Source of the DNA: Pigmentiphaga aceris
GTDB taxonomy: Bacteria; Pseudomonadota; Gammaproteobacteria; Burkholderiales; Burkholderiaceae_B
NCBI RefSeq assembly: GCF_008119665.1
Contig: NZ_CP043046.1
Location: 4,960,001 to 5,024,000, forward strand
Reading direction: 5' to 3'
DNA: 64,000 nt
The notes under the pieces were generated by a model, which was not told where the DNA came from, made no database searches, and saw nothing but the letters and a program-made list of their open reading frames with translations. Below, piece by piece: positions 33,396 through 43,639 of this stretch (its first letter is position 1; each line of letters opens with the position of its first letter). Made by a program: the position numbers and the translations under genes.

Positions 33396-34985
33396 ATGAA
33401 AATCGAACGCGCTCTCCTCTCCGTTTCCGACAAGACTGGCATCGTCGACTTCGCACGCGCGCTGAACGCGCGTGGCATCGCGCTGCTGTCGACCGGCGGC
33501 ACCGCCAAGCTTCTGGCAGAAGCCGGCCTGCCGGTGCAGGAAGTCTCCGACTACACCGGCTTCCCGGAAATGATGGACGGACGCGTCAAGACGCTGCACC
33601 CGAAAATCCACGGTGGTCTGTTGGCACGTCGTGACGCCCAGGCCCACCTGGACGCCATTGCCAACCACGGCATCGGTCGCATCGACCTGCTGGTGGTGAA
33701 CCTCTACCCCTTCCGCGAAACCGTTGCCAAGCCCGACTGCAAGTTCGAAGACGCAGTGGAAAACATCGACATCGGCGGCCCGGCCATGTTGCGTGCAGCG
33801 GCCAAGAACCACGGCACCGAAGCAGGCGGCGTCACGGTCGTAATCGACCCGATCGACTACGAACGCGTGCTGGGTGAGATCGACGGCCAGCAAGGCCAGA
33901 CCTCGTTCGCACTGCGCCTTGACCTGGCAAAGAAGGTCTTCGCACACACCGCTGCCTACGATGGCGCGATTGCGAACTACCTGACCAGCCTGGCCGAAGT
34001 GCCGGCGCAGGAAGCCGTGCCCAAGCGTGACACCTACCCGGAAATCCTGACCGTGCAGGTCAAGCGCAACCAGGCGCTGCGCTACGGTGAGAACCCCCAC
34101 CAGTCGGCCGCGTTCTACGCCGAGCAGGGTGCACAGCAGGGTCTGCTGTCTGGCTATCGCCAGCTGCAAGGCAAGGAACTGTCGTACAACAACATCGCCG
34201 ACGCCGATGCAGCCTGGGAATGCGTGCGCACCTTCCAGTTGCCGGCTTGCGTGATCGTCAAGCACGCCAATCCTTGCGGCGTGGCCGTTGCGGCCAACCC
34301 GCTCGAGGCCTACACCAAGGCCTTCCAGACCGACCCGACCTCGGCGTTCGGCGGCATCATTGCCTTCAATCAGCCGGTTGATGCAGCAACCGCCGAAGCC
34401 GTCAGCAAGCAGTTCGTGGAAGTGCTGCTGGCCCCGGCCTTCGACGATGGCGCGTGTGCCATCTTCGCTGCCAAGCAAAACGTTCGCCTGCTGGAAGTGC
34501 CGCTGGGCGAAGGCCAGAACGGCTTCGACATCAAGCGCGTGGGCGGTGGCTGGCTGGTTCAGCAACCTGACGTCTTCAACGTGCAAAGCGACGAGTTCCG
34601 CATCGTCACCAAGGTGGCCCCGACGGTCGCGCAACTGGATGACCTGCGCTTCGCCTGGAAGGTCGCCATGTTCGTGAAGTCCAATGCCATCGTCTTCGTG
34701 AAGGGCGGCATGACCTACGGCGTGGGCGCAGGCCAGATGAGCCGCATCGACTCGGCGCGCATCGCGTCCATCAAGGCTGAAAACGCCAATCTGTCGCTGG
34801 CCGGTACGGCTGTTGCGTCCGATGCATTCTTCCCCTTCCGCGACGGCCTGGATGTCGTGGCCGATGCGGGGGCAACCTGCGTCATCCAGCCGGGTGGCAG
34901 CATGCGCGACGCAGAAGTGATCGCTGCCGCAGACGAGCGCGGCATTGCGATGGTGCTGACCGGCACCCGCCACTTCCGCCACTAA
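33396..34985 (+). CDS. purH: Bifunctional AICAR formyltransferase / IMP cyclohydrolase
   Basis: Catalyses the last two steps of IMP synthesis. The N-terminal MGS-like IMP cyclohydrolase domain (about 1-195) opens with [16 protein letters not shown] and holds [11 protein letters not shown] and [16 protein letters not shown]. The AICARFT domain follows, with [25 protein letters not shown] and the C-terminal [21 protein letters not shown] and GTRHFRH end. At 529 residues it is normal. An 85-base gap separates it from fis, and ruvC begins 8 bases after it, a neighbourhood usual for betaproteobacteria. Confidence 0.98.
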   Translation: MKIERALLSVSDKTGIVDFARALNARGIALLSTGGTAKLLAEAGLPVQEVSDYTGFPEMMDGRVKTLHPKIHGGLLARRDAQAHLDAIANHGIGRIDLLVVNLYPFRETVAKPDCKFEDAVENIDIGGPAMLRAAAKNHGTEAGGVTVVIDPIDYERVLGEIDGQQGQTSFALRLDLAKKVFAHTAAYDGAIANYLTSLAEVPAQEAVPKRDTYPEILTVQVKRNQALRYGENPHQSAAFYAEQGAQQGLLSGYRQLQGKELSYNNIADADAAWECVRTFQLPACVIVKHANPCGVAVAANPLEAYTKAFQTDPTSAFGGIIAFNQPVDAATAEAVSKQFVEVLLAPAFDDGACAIFAAKQNVRLLEVPLGEGQNGFDIKRVGGGWLVQQPDVFNVQSDEFRIVTKVAPTVAQLDDLRFAWKVAMFVKSNAIVFVKGGMTYGVGAGQMSRIDSARIASIKAENANLSLAGTAVASDAFFPFRDGLDVVADAGATCVIQPGGSMRDAEVIAAADERGIAMVLTGTRHFRH

Positions 34986-34993
34986 GCCAACGC

Positions 34994-35557
34994 ATGCGCA
35001 TTCTTGGCATCGACCCCGGCCTGCGACGTACCGGGTTCGGTGTCATCGATTACGACGGTACCCGCCTGCGTTATGTCGCAAGCGGTACCGTGGTGGTGCC
35101 TGCCGGGGGTGAACTGTCGGGCCGCTTGAAAGTCATTCTGGACAGCATCCGCGAGATCATTCGCCAGCACAGCCCCGATGCATCGGCGATAGAAAAAGTC
35201 TTCGTCAACGCCAACCCGGCGTCGACCCTGCTGCTGGGTCAGGCACGCGGTGCCGCCTTGTGCGCCTTGGCCGATCTGGACCTGAGCGTGCAGGAATACA
35301 CCGCGCTGCAGATCAAGAAGTCAGTGGTCGGCACCGGTCGTGCGGCAAAAGAGCAGGTGCAGATGATGGTGCAGCACCTGCTGGCGCTCAATGGCGCACC
35401 GGCACCCGATGCCGCCGATGCGCTGGCCTGCGCCATCTGTCATGCGCACTCCAGCGTATTGGCCACGCGCCTGCAACAGGCGGGCAGCCAGACTGCGACA
35501 GGCTTCGGTCTGCGCGGCACCAGCATGCGACGCGGGCGCTTGATCGGGTTGCCTTGA
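34994..35557 (+). CDS. ruvC: Crossover junction endodeoxyribonuclease RuvC
   Basis: The Holliday-junction resolvase that cuts junctions processed by RuvAB. The RNase-H-like fold shows acidic active-site residues in [25 protein letters not shown] and the C-terminal [15 protein letters not shown]. It is 187 residues, with about 20 extra residues at the C-terminus. It is separated from ruvA by 184 bases that hold a small tandem repeat, so ruvC and ruvAB may be partly uncoupled. Confidence 0.97.
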   Translation: MRILGIDPGLRRTGFGVIDYDGTRLRYVASGTVVVPAGGELSGRLKVILDSIREIIRQHSPDASAIEKVFVNANPASTLLLGQARGAALCALADLDLSVQEYTALQIKKSVVGTGRAAKEQVQMMVQHLLALNGAPAPDAADALACAICHAHSSVLATRLQQAGSQTATGFGLRGTSMRRGRLIGLP

Positions 35558-35572
35558 TCTGGCTGTCTTGAT

Positions 35573-35609
35573 CGGCTGCTTCTCCACCGGCTGCTTCTCC
35601 ACCGGCTGC
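35573..35609. repeat. 15-bp tandem repeat between ruvC and ruvA
   Basis: Two identical copies of cggctgcttctccac (35573-35587 and 35588-35602) are followed by a partial third. They lie right after the ruvC stop, in noncoding sequence. The unit length being a multiple of three hints it could once have been coding. Confidence 0.85.
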
Positions 35610-35741
35610 ATCTCGTTGCGCAAACGTTGACCCATGCGGCCACATACGTGGCCGTATTCACTTAAGCTCTGGTTCTCTCCAGGCTCAGGCTCTCAGGCCA
35701 CGGTCTGTGAACCTCCTCATTCAGCTTTCACGCAGGCCACC

Positions 35742-36314
35742 ATGATCGGACGTATTTCCGGCACGCTCATCGAAAAATTCCCGCCGGCCGTCCTGGTCGA
35801 TGTGGGCGGCGTCGGCTACGACGTCGATGTGCCGATGAGCACCTTCTACGCCCTGCCCGACACTGGCGCAAAAGTCACGCTGCTGACCCACCTGGCGATC
35901 CGCGAAGACGCGCATGTGCTGTACGGCTTCCTGACCGCTGCCGAGCGTGAAGCCTTCCGCCAGCTGATCAAGATCAGCGGCGTCGGCGCGCGAATCGCGT
36001 TGGCAGTCTTGTCGGGCATGACGGTGGCAGAACTGGCCCAGGCCATCACCTTGCAGGAAGCCGGCCGCCTGACCCGCATTCCGGGCATCGGCAAGAAAAC
36101 CGCCGAACGGTTGCTGCTGGAACTGAAGGGCAAGCTCGGTGCCGATATCGGTGCGCATGCCGCGCCGGTGGTCGACGGCCAGACCGACATCCTGAACGCC
36201 TTGCTGGCGCTGGGCTATTCCGACAAGGAAGCCCTGGCCGCACTGAAAACCCTGCCGGCTGGCGTCAGCGTGTCAGACGGCATCCGCCAGGCACTGAAGT
36301 CCTTGGCGCGCTAA
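35742..36314 (+). CDS. ruvA: Holliday junction branch migration protein RuvA
   Basis: The tetrameric Holliday-junction-binding subunit that loads the RuvB motor. Domain I (OB fold) starts [12 protein letters not shown]. Helix-hairpin-helix motifs are seen in the central domain ([16 protein letters not shown] and [19 protein letters not shown]). The C-terminal RuvB-binding three-helix domain ends in [13 protein letters not shown]. It is 190 residues, normal. The ATG at 35742 is the conserved start. Confidence 0.97.
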   Translation: MIGRISGTLIEKFPPAVLVDVGGVGYDVDVPMSTFYALPDTGAKVTLLTHLAIREDAHVLYGFLTAAEREAFRQLIKISGVGARIALAVLSGMTVAELAQAITLQEAGRLTRIPGIGKKTAERLLLELKGKLGADIGAHAAPVVDGQTDILNALLALGYSDKEALAALKTLPAGVSVSDGIRQALKSLAR

Positions 36315-36402
36315 CGCGCTCAAGTCAGCACGGCTTTTTATGGTGCAATCGGGGCATGGCGACACGCCACGCCCCACCCCGTCCGACGGAGCATTTTTTT
36401 CG

Positions 36403-37482
36403 ATGGCGATCCAGTCCGACCAGCTTTCTTCCCGCGATCCGTCTTCGCGTGACCCGATAGATACTCGGGTCATCTCGCCCCGCCCCAGCTCGCCCAACGA
36501 AGAGGCGATCGAACGCGCGCTGCGCCCCAAGGCCCTGGACGAATACGTCGGCCAGAAACGCATCCGCGAACAGCTTGAAATCTTCATCACCGCCGCCCGT
36601 CAGCGTGAAGAATCGCTCGACCACGTGTTGCTCTTCGGCCCGCCGGGTCTGGGCAAGACCACACTGGCGCACATCGTGGCGCGGGAAATGGGTGTGCAAT
36701 TGCGTCAGACCTCCGGTCCGGTGCTGGAACGCCCGGGTGACTTGGCTGCCTTGCTGACCAACCTGGAACGCAACGACGTCCTGTTCATCGACGAAATCCA
36801 CCGTCTGTCGCCTGTGGTCGAAGAAATTCTGTACCCGGCGCTGGAAGATTTCCAGATCGACATTCTGATCGGTGACGGCCCGGCCGCGCGCAGTGTGAAG
36901 CTCGATCTTCAGCCGTTCACGCTGGTGGGTGCCACCACGCGCGCCGGCATGCTGACCAATCCCCTGCGGGATCGCTTCGGCATCGTCGCGCGTCTGGAGT
37001 TCTACACCCCGGACGAACTCGCGCGCATCGTCACCCGCAGCGCGGGCCTGTTGAACACGCCGATTACCGAAGACGGTGCCACGGAAATCGCCCATCGCTC
37101 ACGCGGCACGCCGCGTATCGCCAACCGGCTGCTGCGCCGGGTGCGCGACTACGCCGAGGTCAAGGCCAATGGGGTCGTGGACAAGCAAGTGGCTGCCGCC
37201 GCACTGACCATGCTGGACGTCGATCCGCAGGGTCTGGACGTGATGGATCGCAAACTATTGGAAGCAATCGTGCACAAGTTCGATGGAGGTCCGGTGGGGG
37301 TCGACAGCCTGGCGGCCGCCATTGGCGAGGAACGCGACACGATCGAAGATGTGATCGAACCTTTCCTGATCCAGCACGGATATCTGCAACGCACGCCGCG
37401 CGGGCGCATTGCCACGCTGGGCGCTTATCGCCATCTGGGGCTGACGCCGCCGTCGGCTGCGGGTGGGGCAGAACTGTTCTGA
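36403..37482 (+). CDS. ruvB: Holliday junction branch migration ATPase RuvB
   Basis: The AAA+ hexameric motor for branch migration. Walker A is [12 protein letters not shown], Walker [10 protein letters not shown], sensor 1 GATTRAG, and the C-terminal winged helix includes [18 protein letters not shown] 36403 with GGAG 11 bases upstream gives 359 residues. The N-terminal tail has a doubled SSRDP pentapeptide, another small in-frame repeat. An upstream in-frame start at 36340 would add non-conserved residues. Confidence 0.97.
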   Translation: MAIQSDQLSSRDPSSRDPIDTRVISPRPSSPNEEAIERALRPKALDEYVGQKRIREQLEIFITAARQREESLDHVLLFGPPGLGKTTLAHIVAREMGVQLRQTSGPVLERPGDLAALLTNLERNDVLFIDEIHRLSPVVEEILYPALEDFQIDILIGDGPAARSVKLDLQPFTLVGATTRAGMLTNPLRDRFGIVARLEFYTPDELARIVTRSAGLLNTPITEDGATEIAHRSRGTPRIANRLLRRVRDYAEVKANGVVDKQVAAAALTMLDVDPQGLDVMDRKLLEAIVHKFDGGPVGVDSLAAAIGEERDTIEDVIEPFLIQHGYLQRTPRGRIATLGAYRHLGLTPPSAAGGAELF

Positions 37483-38064
37483 GCGCCGGGGCGCGGGGTG
37501 GTTCCCGCGTCCTGAAAACGCCTGGCTTGGTCATCCAAGCAACTCAGACACGCTTCGTGTGAACGGTGTTTTACGGCCCACAATGCATTGAGCCCGTGCT
37601 GGGCATCCCCCAGTTCACGGGCTCAACTGTGCAACGCACAGTGCAGGACTCAAGTTATCACGCCATCCATGACACACCAATGACAGTGTGGCGATAAGCA
37701 AATGGACAACGTGTCGAGAATAAAGCGGAAGCGCCAACGCGAACTCACACGACGCCACCCACGCACCCGAAGCCGCGCAAGCTCACAATCGACGCTTCCT
37801 TCAGGTCAGACGAGGCTGGCGCATCAAAGTTCCGAGCCGGGTGACCGATCAGCCGGCGAAGATGCATTCCAAGCCGTCCAAACCCCTCGAAAACGGCGCT
37901 GTTGCGCGACTTTGGTGTTTACAGGCGGTTTCATCTGCCCACCCGTCGGAGTTCGCCTCCAGATGCGCACAGCCACCCTGCCTTGGTTACACTCACCACC
38001 TCGCGGCCAAGCTCGACGGGCAGTCACCTCGACCTCCCGATCATCCGCTTTCTCATGACAGGCA
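37483..38064. other. Intergenic region of about 580 bases with a cluster of hairpins
   Basis: No gene recognised. Between 37525 and 37697 five inverted repeats follow each other: GCTTGG/CCAAGC (37525-37540); ACACG/CGTGT (37548-37560); a two-part 16-bp stem built from TTGAGCCCGTG and CTGGG with partners (37588-37626); CTGTGC/GCACAG (37627-37641 approx.); and TTAT..CGCCA with TGGCG.ATAA (37655-37697). None has a T-run typical of a terminator. The remaining 370 bases before ybgC hold only weak open frames; TACACT at 37988-37993 may be a -10 box for the tol operon. Confidence 0.55.
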
Positions 38065-38511
38065 ATGCAAGCAGTTTCGGCCCCCACTCCTTCCGGCTTT
38101 ACCTTCCCCGTTCGCGTCTACTATGAAGACACCGATGCAGGCGGGGTGGTGTACTACGCCAACTATCTGAAATTTTTCGAGCGCGCACGAACCGAGTGGT
38201 TGCGCGCGCTCGGCGTCGATCAATCGCTGCTGGCCGAACGTACCGGCGCGATCTTCGTCGTACGCGGCCTGGAAGTCAGTTATCGCCGTCCTGCACGCCT
38301 GGACGACATGTTGGTAGTCCATGCCCGCATCGAACGCCTGGGCAAGGCTTCCATCGATTTCATCCAGACCTGCGAGCGCGACGGTGAACTAATGGCCAGC
38401 GGCCGAGTCCAGGTCGGATGCGTCGATCGCACCGGACTGCGCCCGACCGCCATGCCCGCCGATGTTCGAACTGCCCTGGCGCCGCTGGTAATCGCCCCTT
38501 CCGGAATCTGA
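38065..38511 (+). CDS. ybgC: Tol-Pal-associated acyl-CoA thioesterase YbgC
   Basis: A hotdog-fold thioesterase acting on acyl-CoA or acyl-ACP, always near tol genes and linked to phospholipid metabolism at the envelope. The catalytic signature VYYEDTDAGGVVYYANYLKFFERARTEW-like block is present (key Asp in YEDTDAGG, followed by YYANYL). It is 148 residues, normal. It is the first gene of ybgC-tolQRAB-pal-cpoB; tolQ begins 14 bases after its stop. Confidence 0.95.
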   Translation: MQAVSAPTPSGFTFPVRVYYEDTDAGGVVYYANYLKFFERARTEWLRALGVDQSLLAERTGAIFVVRGLEVSYRRPARLDDMLVVHARIERLGKASIDFIQTCERDGELMASGRVQVGCVDRTGLRPTAMPADVRTALAPLVIAPSGI

Positions 38512-38525
38512 ACCAAGGACTTTGC

Positions 38526-39200
38526 ATGAACGTTTCTCAGGACATGTCGATCCTGTCGCTGGTGTCGCAAGCCAGCATCCCAGTACAGATCGTGATGGTG
38601 TTGCTGCTGGTCGTATCACTGACCTCGTGGACCTACATCTTCAGCAAGCACATTGCCATCTCACGCGCCAAGAAGGACACCACGCGCTTCGAAACCGATT
38701 TCTGGTCCGGCGGCGACCTGAACATGCTGTATCAGGCCGCCGCCAGCCGCCGTGCCGAAAACGGCGCACTTGCCCGCATCTTCGAAGCCGGCATGGCTGA
38801 ATTCAGCAAGGGTCGCCAGAACCGGGTTGCCGAAGGCAACCTGCTCGACGGCGCGCGTCGTGCCATGCGCGCGGCCTACCAGCGTGAAATGGATGCGCTC
38901 GAAGCCAACCTGAACTTCCTGGCATCGACCGGCTCGGTCAGCCCCTACGTCGGTCTGTTCGGCACCGTCTGGGGCATCATGCAGGCCTTCCGTGGTCTGG
39001 CCAACGTGCAGCAAGCCACGCTCGCCAGCGTGGCTCCCGGCATTGCCGAGGCACTGGTCGCGACCGCCATCGGCCTGTTCGCCGCCATTCCGGCCGTGAT
39101 CGCCTACAACCGCTACTCGCATGACATCGACCGTCTGTCGATTCGCTTCGACAGCTTCATCGACGAGTTCCTGAACATTCTCCAAAGGCAGGTGCGCTAA
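38526..39200 (+). CDS. tolQ: Tol-Pal system protein TolQ
   Basis: An inner-membrane proton-channel subunit of the TolQR motor, homologous to ExbB/MotA. Three membrane segments are visible: one near residues 15-40 (IVMVLLLVVSLTSW) and two around FLASTGSVSPYVGLFGTVWG and AEALVATAIGLFAAIPAVIAYN. It is 224 residues. AAGGA lies seven bases before the ATG. The stop overlaps the tolR ATG (TAATG). Confidence 0.97.
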   Translation: MNVSQDMSILSLVSQASIPVQIVMVLLLVVSLTSWTYIFSKHIAISRAKKDTTRFETDFWSGGDLNMLYQAAASRRAENGALARIFEAGMAEFSKGRQNRVAEGNLLDGARRAMRAAYQREMDALEANLNFLASTGSVSPYVGLFGTVWGIMQAFRGLANVQQATLASVAPGIAEALVATAIGLFAAIPAVIAYNRYSHDIDRLSIRFDSFIDEFLNILQRQVR

Positions 39201-39646
39201 TGCCGTCAGCCCGCTCCGGCAATCGTGGCGGCCGTGGCGGCCGCCGCGCCATGAACGAAATCAACGTCGTGCCGTATATCGACGTGATGCTGGTGTTGCT
39301 GGTCATCTTCATGGTGACCGCACCCATGGTGTCCCCGCTGGTCATAGACCTGCCGTCCGTGGGCCGCGCGTCCGTGGTGCCGGTCAAGCCGCTGGAAGTG
39401 GTGCTGGGTGCCGACGGCACCGTGTCGCTGCGCGACCTGGAAAAAGGCGAAAGCCAGCCGCGTCCGATTCCGCGCAACGACCTCGCCCGCGTCGCCCGCG
39501 AGCGTCAGGCTGCCAAACCCGACCAGCCCGTCGTCATTGCCGCCGATCGCAAGCTGCAATACGAAGCCGTGCTGAAAGTCATGGATGACCTGCAACGCCA
39601 GGGCGTCACCCGCGTGGGCCTCTTGGTCCGGCAACAGAGCCAGTAA
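39200..39646 (+). CDS. tolR: Tol-Pal system protein TolR
   Basis: An ExbD-like single-pass inner-membrane subunit pairing with TolQ. The membrane segment has the proton-carrying Asp (MNEINVVPYIDVMLVLLVIF, Asp in YIDVML). The periplasmic dimerisation domain ends with LQRQGVTRVGLLV. It is 148 residues and starts with a short basic Gly/Arg-rich N-tail (RSGNRGGRGGRR). It is translationally coupled to tolQ. Confidence 0.97.
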   Translation: MPSARSGNRGGRGGRRAMNEINVVPYIDVMLVLLVIFMVTAPMVSPLVIDLPSVGRASVVPVKPLEVVLGADGTVSLRDLEKGESQPRPIPRNDLARVARERQAAKPDQPVVIAADRKLQYEAVLKVMDDLQRQGVTRVGLLVRQQSQ

Positions 39647-39649
39647 GCA

Positions 39650-40750
39650 ATGGCTCCAGTCGATCGCACACCGCGACGCCCATACACGCCGCCGACGAAA
39701 GGCGTAAACGGCCTGGCGCTCGTGCTTGCCATTGGCATGCACGTGCTGCTGGCCGTTGCGCTGTTCTTTGGCGTGTCGTGGACGACGCGCAACCCGGGCC
39801 CGGTACAAGCCGAACTGTGGACTGCGCTGCCGGAACCCGACCAGCCGCGCCCGCGCCCCGTTCCCCAACCCGTTCCTCCGCCAGAACCTGCGCCCCCTCC
39901 GCCGCCGCCGCGTCCTGCGCCCCCTCCGCCGCCGCCCACACCGACCCCGGAAGTGGCCAAGCCCGATATCGCCATCGAGCAGGAAAAGCAGCGCAAGGAA
40001 ACCGAGCGACGTGAAGCCGCTGCTGCCGCCGAACGCGAAAAGCAGCAACAACGCGCCGAACAGGAAAAAGCAGCCGCCGAAAAACGCGAGGCCGACAAGC
40101 GCCTGGCGGACAAGGCCGCCGCCGACAAGGCCGCTGCCGAGAAAGCGGCAGCCGAAAAAACGGCTGCTGAAAAAGCTGCCGCCGATAAGCTGGCTGCGCA
40201 GAAAGCGGCTGCCGACAAGGCTGCCGCTGAAAAGCTCGCAGCTGAAAAAGCGGCAGCTGAAAAGCTGGCTGCCGAGAAGAAAGCCGCAGCTGACAAGGCT
40301 GCTGCACAGAAGGCAGCTGCCGAGAAAGCCGCTGCTGACAAAGCTGCCGCCGAACGGGACCAGAAATTGCGGGAGGCCTTCCGCAGCGACGGTGCCAAGG
40401 CAGCCGGTCTGGAAGGTGGACGCGCTGGTGGCACTGCTGCCCGCAACCAGGCAGGTGGAGGTGGCGGCGATGGTGGCTACGGCGACCTGGTCCGTGCCTG
40501 CGTCAAACCCAACGTGATCTATTCCGCAGCCGATGGCGGTTCCGGCGGGGCCAATCCGACCGTGACTTACAACGTGCAGCTCATGCCTACCGGCGAGCAG
40601 GCCGGCCCGCCGAGGCTGGTACGCTCCTCAGGCAATGCCGGATTCGACCGTGCGGTCGAAAACGGTATCCGTCGTTGCGATCCTTTCCCGCGTCCGAAAA
40701 CGGGATCTTTCGCAACCAACATCGAAGTTCAATATCGGATGTTCGACTGA
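39650..40750 (+). CDS. tolA: Cell envelope protein TolA
   Basis: Spans the periplasm to connect the TolQR motor with TolB-Pal. One membrane anchor (about residues 20-44), then a proline-rich stretch (about 60-105), a long Ala/Lys/Glu/Asp helix made of AAA(E/D)K-type repeats (about 110-245), a Gly-rich hinge, and the C-terminal TonB-C-like domain ([13 protein letters not shown] start; [17 protein letters not shown]). It is 366 residues. The repeats are the normal helical domain II of TolA. It overlaps tolB by one base. Confidence 0.96.
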   Translation: MAPVDRTPRRPYTPPTKGVNGLALVLAIGMHVLLAVALFFGVSWTTRNPGPVQAELWTALPEPDQPRPRPVPQPVPPPEPAPPPPPPRPAPPPPPPTPTPEVAKPDIAIEQEKQRKETERREAAAAAEREKQQQRAEQEKAAAEKREADKRLADKAAADKAAAEKAAAEKTAAEKAAADKLAAQKAAADKAAAEKLAAEKAAAEKLAAEKKAAADKAAAQKAAAEKAAADKAAAERDQKLREAFRSDGAKAAGLEGGRAGGTAARNQAGGGGGDGGYGDLVRACVKPNVIYSAADGGSGGANPTVTYNVQLMPTGEQAGPPRLVRSSGNAGFDRAVENGIRRCDPFPRPKTGSFATNIEVQYRMFD

Positions 40751-42096
40751 TGACTACGACACTCACCGCCAACACTCCCACCCGGTCCGCCGGTTCGAGC
40801 CAAGCGCGCGGCCTGGCGGGCCATCTGCGTGCTTTCGCTGTCGCAGCAATCGCCGCTACCGCGCTTGGCGCGGGCGCAGCCCACGCGCAATTGCGTGTGG
40901 AAATTTCAGGCGCAGGTGCCTCCCAGTACCCCATCGCCGTTGCTGACTTTGCCTCGGCAGATCCGCAAGGCGCGGAAATTGCCAACATCATCCGTACGGA
41001 TCTGAACGGCAGCGGCTTGTTCAAGATCATCGACGCCTCGGGTTCGCAATTGTCGGAATCCTCGGCAATCGGTTTCGCCGCTTGGAAGACGCGCGGCGCT
41101 GATGCCCTGGCAGTCGGCAGCGCCAATCGCCTGGCCGATGGCCGCATCGACGTGCGTTACCGCCTGGCCGACACCGTCCAGCAATCGCAACTCGACGGCG
41201 TGGCAATTACTTCCGCGCCCAGCGAAACCCGCCATACCGCGCACCAGATCGCTGACCGTATCTACGAAAAGCTGACGGGTGTACGTGGCGTATTTGCCAC
41301 CCGTATTGCCTACGTGCTGAAACGCGGTGACCTGTTCGAGCTGCAGATTGCCGATGCAGACGGCCAGAACGCCCAGACCGCCCTGCGCTCGCGCGAGCCG
41401 ATCATCTCGCCCTCGTGGTCGCCGGACGGCGGCAAGCTTGCTTACGTAAGCTTCGAATCGCGCAAGCCGGTGGTCTACGTGCACACGCTGTCCAACGGCC
41501 AACGCGTGCCGGTTGCCAACTTCAAGGGCAACAACAGCGCGCCGGCCTGGTCGCCGGACGGCAGCACGCTGGCTGTGGTGCTGACGCGTGATGGTCTGTC
41601 GCAGATCTATCTGATGAACGCCGACGGTTCGAATCTGCGTCGCCTGACCCAGTCGACTGGCATCGATACCGAGCCGGTTTTCACCCCGGACGGCAAATCT
41701 CTGTTGTTTACAAGCGACCGAGGCGGCAGTCCGCAGATTTATCGACTCGATATTTCTAGTGCGCAGGCACAGCGCGTAAGCTTCAAAGGGAACTACAATA
41801 TTACGCCGCGTATTTCTCCCGATGGAAATACGCTGGCTTATGTGACTCGTCGCGATGGAGGCTATCAGATTGCCGTGCTCGACCTTGCTACTGGCAACGA
41901 ACTTCTGTTGACCAATGGCGGTCGCGAGCAGTCGCCGACATTCGCGCCAAATGGAAAGTCCGTGCTGTATGCCACCTCGTCGGGTGGTCGTGCAGTCTTG
42001 GCGGCCGTGTCCACTGATGGACGCGTCAAGCAGACCTTGTCCGTGATGAGCGGTGAAGTCCGCGAGCCGACTTGGGGTCCTTTCCTGCCGAACTGA
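40750..42096 (+). CDS. tolB: Tol-Pal system beta-propeller protein TolB
   Basis: A periplasmic protein binding Pal and TolA. A signal peptide ends around AGAAHAQ, then an N-terminal domain ([18 protein letters not shown]) and a six-bladed WD40-like propeller with repeated SPDG motifs ([52 protein letters not shown]). It is 448 residues with the normal [14 protein letters not shown] end. From about 41690 to 42020 the codon choice changes to a lower-GC pattern (GAT ATT TCT AGT, GGA AAT, ACT CGT), unlike the first two thirds of the gene. Confidence 0.97.
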   Translation: MTTTLTANTPTRSAGSSQARGLAGHLRAFAVAAIAATALGAGAAHAQLRVEISGAGASQYPIAVADFASADPQGAEIANIIRTDLNGSGLFKIIDASGSQLSESSAIGFAAWKTRGADALAVGSANRLADGRIDVRYRLADTVQQSQLDGVAITSAPSETRHTAHQIADRIYEKLTGVRGVFATRIAYVLKRGDLFELQIADADGQNAQTALRSREPIISPSWSPDGGKLAYVSFESRKPVVYVHTLSNGQRVPVANFKGNNSAPAWSPDGSTLAVVLTRDGLSQIYLMNADGSNLRRLTQSTGIDTEPVFTPDGKSLLFTSDRGGSPQIYRLDISSAQAQRVSFKGNYNITPRISPDGNTLAYVTRRDGGYQIAVLDLATGNELLLTNGGREQSPTFAPNGKSVLYATSSGGRAVLAAVSTDGRVKQTLSVMSGEVREPTWGPFLPN

Positions 42097-42139
42097 CCGT
42101 CCGACACCGGTTACAGAAACATACCCAATCACGCGAACC

Positions 42140-42181
42140 ATGAATCGACATGCGGCAAGATTTTGCTGTGGCTCGATTCAT
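42140..42181 (+). promoter_or_regulatory. Hairpin between tolB and pal
   Basis: A perfect 9-bp inverted repeat ATGAATCGA / TCGATTCAT (42140-42148 with 42173-42181), with an inner GCAA/TTGC pair. There is no T-run directly after. It may be a processing or stability element between tolB and pal, allowing higher expression of the abundant lipoprotein Pal. Confidence 0.5.
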
Positions 42182-42254
42182 GCTGGACCTTGAAAGTTTT
42201 GACCACCTGTAATTTCCCATCCACCGCCTCTTAAGCTCACTCAGGAGCCCGAGA

Positions 42255-42797
42255 ATGTTCCAACGTATCCTCCGCACGCTCACCATCGCCGGCCTCGCCG
42301 CCGTCCTCGCCGCTTGCGGCAGCAACGTCAAGCTTGACGACGCCAACACCACCGCTCCGGTTGAAAACCGTTCGGGCGCAAACGCCTCTGGCGCAAACGG
42401 CCGTGCCGTTGCACCGGTTGACGCAAGCCGTAACGGCCTGGACCCGCTGAACGACCCGCGCGGCGTGCTGGCACAACGCTCGGTGTACTTCGACTTCGAC
42501 AGCTATGTTGTGTCGAACCAGTACAAGGCCCTGGTTGAAAACCACGCACGTTTCCTGGTCCAGAACCCGAGCCGTCGTATCTCGGTCGAAGGCCACACCG
42601 ATGATCGTGGCGGCAGCGAATACAACCTGGCCCTGGGTCAGCGTCGTTCGGAAGCCGTGCGTCGCGCACTGGTCCTGCTGGGCGTTCGTGACGACCAGAT
42701 CGAAGCTGTGAGCTTCGGTAAGGAAAAGCCCAAGGCTGCCGGCTCGGATGAAGCTTCGTTCGCCGAAAACCGTCGCGCCGACATCGTCTACCGTTAA
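42255..42797 (+). CDS. pal: Peptidoglycan-associated lipoprotein Pal
   Basis: An outer-membrane lipoprotein that binds peptidoglycan and TolB. Lipobox LAAC follows a short hydrophobic signal. An Asn/Ala-rich linker leads to the OmpA-like domain (SVYFDFDSYVVSNQYK; RISVEGHTDDRGGSEYNLALGQRR; ENRRADIVYR). The diaminopimelate-binding Asp and Arg positions are kept. It is 180 residues. A CAGGAG ribosome site is seen upstream. Confidence 0.97.
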   Translation: MFQRILRTLTIAGLAAVLAACGSNVKLDDANTTAPVENRSGANASGANGRAVAPVDASRNGLDPLNDPRGVLAQRSVYFDFDSYVVSNQYKALVENHARFLVQNPSRRISVEGHTDDRGGSEYNLALGQRRSEAVRRALVLLGVRDDQIEAVSFGKEKPKAAGSDEASFAENRRADIVYR

Positions 42798-42808
42798 GGA
42801 AACCTGCC

Positions 42809-43579
42809 ATGCTTCGTGCTTCCCGTTCATTGCGCCTTGCAGCTGTCCTGACCTTGACGGGCGCAAGCCTGTTCAGCGGACCTGCGCACGCACTGTTCTC
42901 TGACGATGAAGCCCGTCAGGCCGTCATCGATCTGAGGCGGGAAGCGCGCGAGCGTGCAGACCAACAGACGCAGCAGATTACTGAGGCCACTTCGCGTTCA
43001 CAACGCGCGCAACTCGAACTGGCTGGCCAGATCGAAGCCTTGCGTCAGGAAGTGGCCCGGTTGCGTGGTCAGCTTGAATTGGCAACCAAGGAAGTGGCCG
43101 ATACACAACGGCGTCAGAAGGATTTGTATCTGGACATCGATACACGTCTGAAGAAACTGGAGCCGCAAGCCGCTACCATCGACGGCCAACAGGCCTTCGT
43201 GGACCCCAATGAAAAGCGCGTCTACGACGCCGCCATCGACCTGTTCCGCAACGGCGCTTACGCCGATGCGGTGCCGGCCCTGTCAGGGTTCCTGCGTCAG
43301 TATCCGCAAAGTGCTTTTGCACCGGTAGCGCAGTTCTACATCGGTAGCAGCCAGTACGCGCTGAAGGACTACAAGGCAGCAATCGCACAGCAGCAAGCCC
43401 TGGTTCGCCAGTGGCCGCAAAACGTGCGTGCGCCCGATGCCTTGCTGGTCATGGCCGCAAGCCAGGTCGAACTCAATGACAAAAAGTCCGCGCGTGCCAC
43501 GCTCGAACGCATCGTCAATGAGTACGGTCAGGCTCCGGCAGCACAAACTGCACGCGAACGACTCGAATTGTTGCGTTAA
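42809..43579 (+). CDS. cpoB: Cell division coordinator CpoB
   Basis: A periplasmic TPR protein (formerly YbgF) that coordinates PBP1B activity with Tol function at septation. A signal peptide ends at AHA, a coiled coil spans about residues 45-115, and three TPR units lie in the C-terminal half (RVYDAAIDLFRNGAYADAV; AQFYIGSSQYALKDYKAAI). It is 256 residues. It is the last gene of the tol operon, 11 bases after pal. Confidence 0.95.
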   Translation: MLRASRSLRLAAVLTLTGASLFSGPAHALFSDDEARQAVIDLRREARERADQQTQQITEATSRSQRAQLELAGQIEALRQEVARLRGQLELATKEVADTQRRQKDLYLDIDTRLKKLEPQAATIDGQQAFVDPNEKRVYDAAIDLFRNGAYADAVPALSGFLRQYPQSAFAPVAQFYIGSSQYALKDYKAAIAQQQALVRQWPQNVRAPDALLVMAASQVELNDKKSARATLERIVNEYGQAPAAQTARERLELLR

Positions 43580-43593
43580 GACCTGCTTTTGAC

Positions 43594-43623
43594 TTGACGG
43601 GTGCCATATAAACCCGGCATAAT
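43594..43623 (+). promoter_or_regulatory. Promoter of tRNA-Lys
   Basis: TTGACG (43594-43599) and CATAAT (43618-43623) are 18 bases apart, ending 16 bases before the tRNA. Predicted. Confidence 0.65.
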
Positions 43624-43639
43624 CTTTTGCTGTTCTCGG

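Noticed and set aside
40080..40360. Regular repeats in tolA considered as a CRISPR or repeat array
   Set aside because: They encode the Ala/Lys/Glu helix of TolA domain II, normal for the family; there are no spacers.
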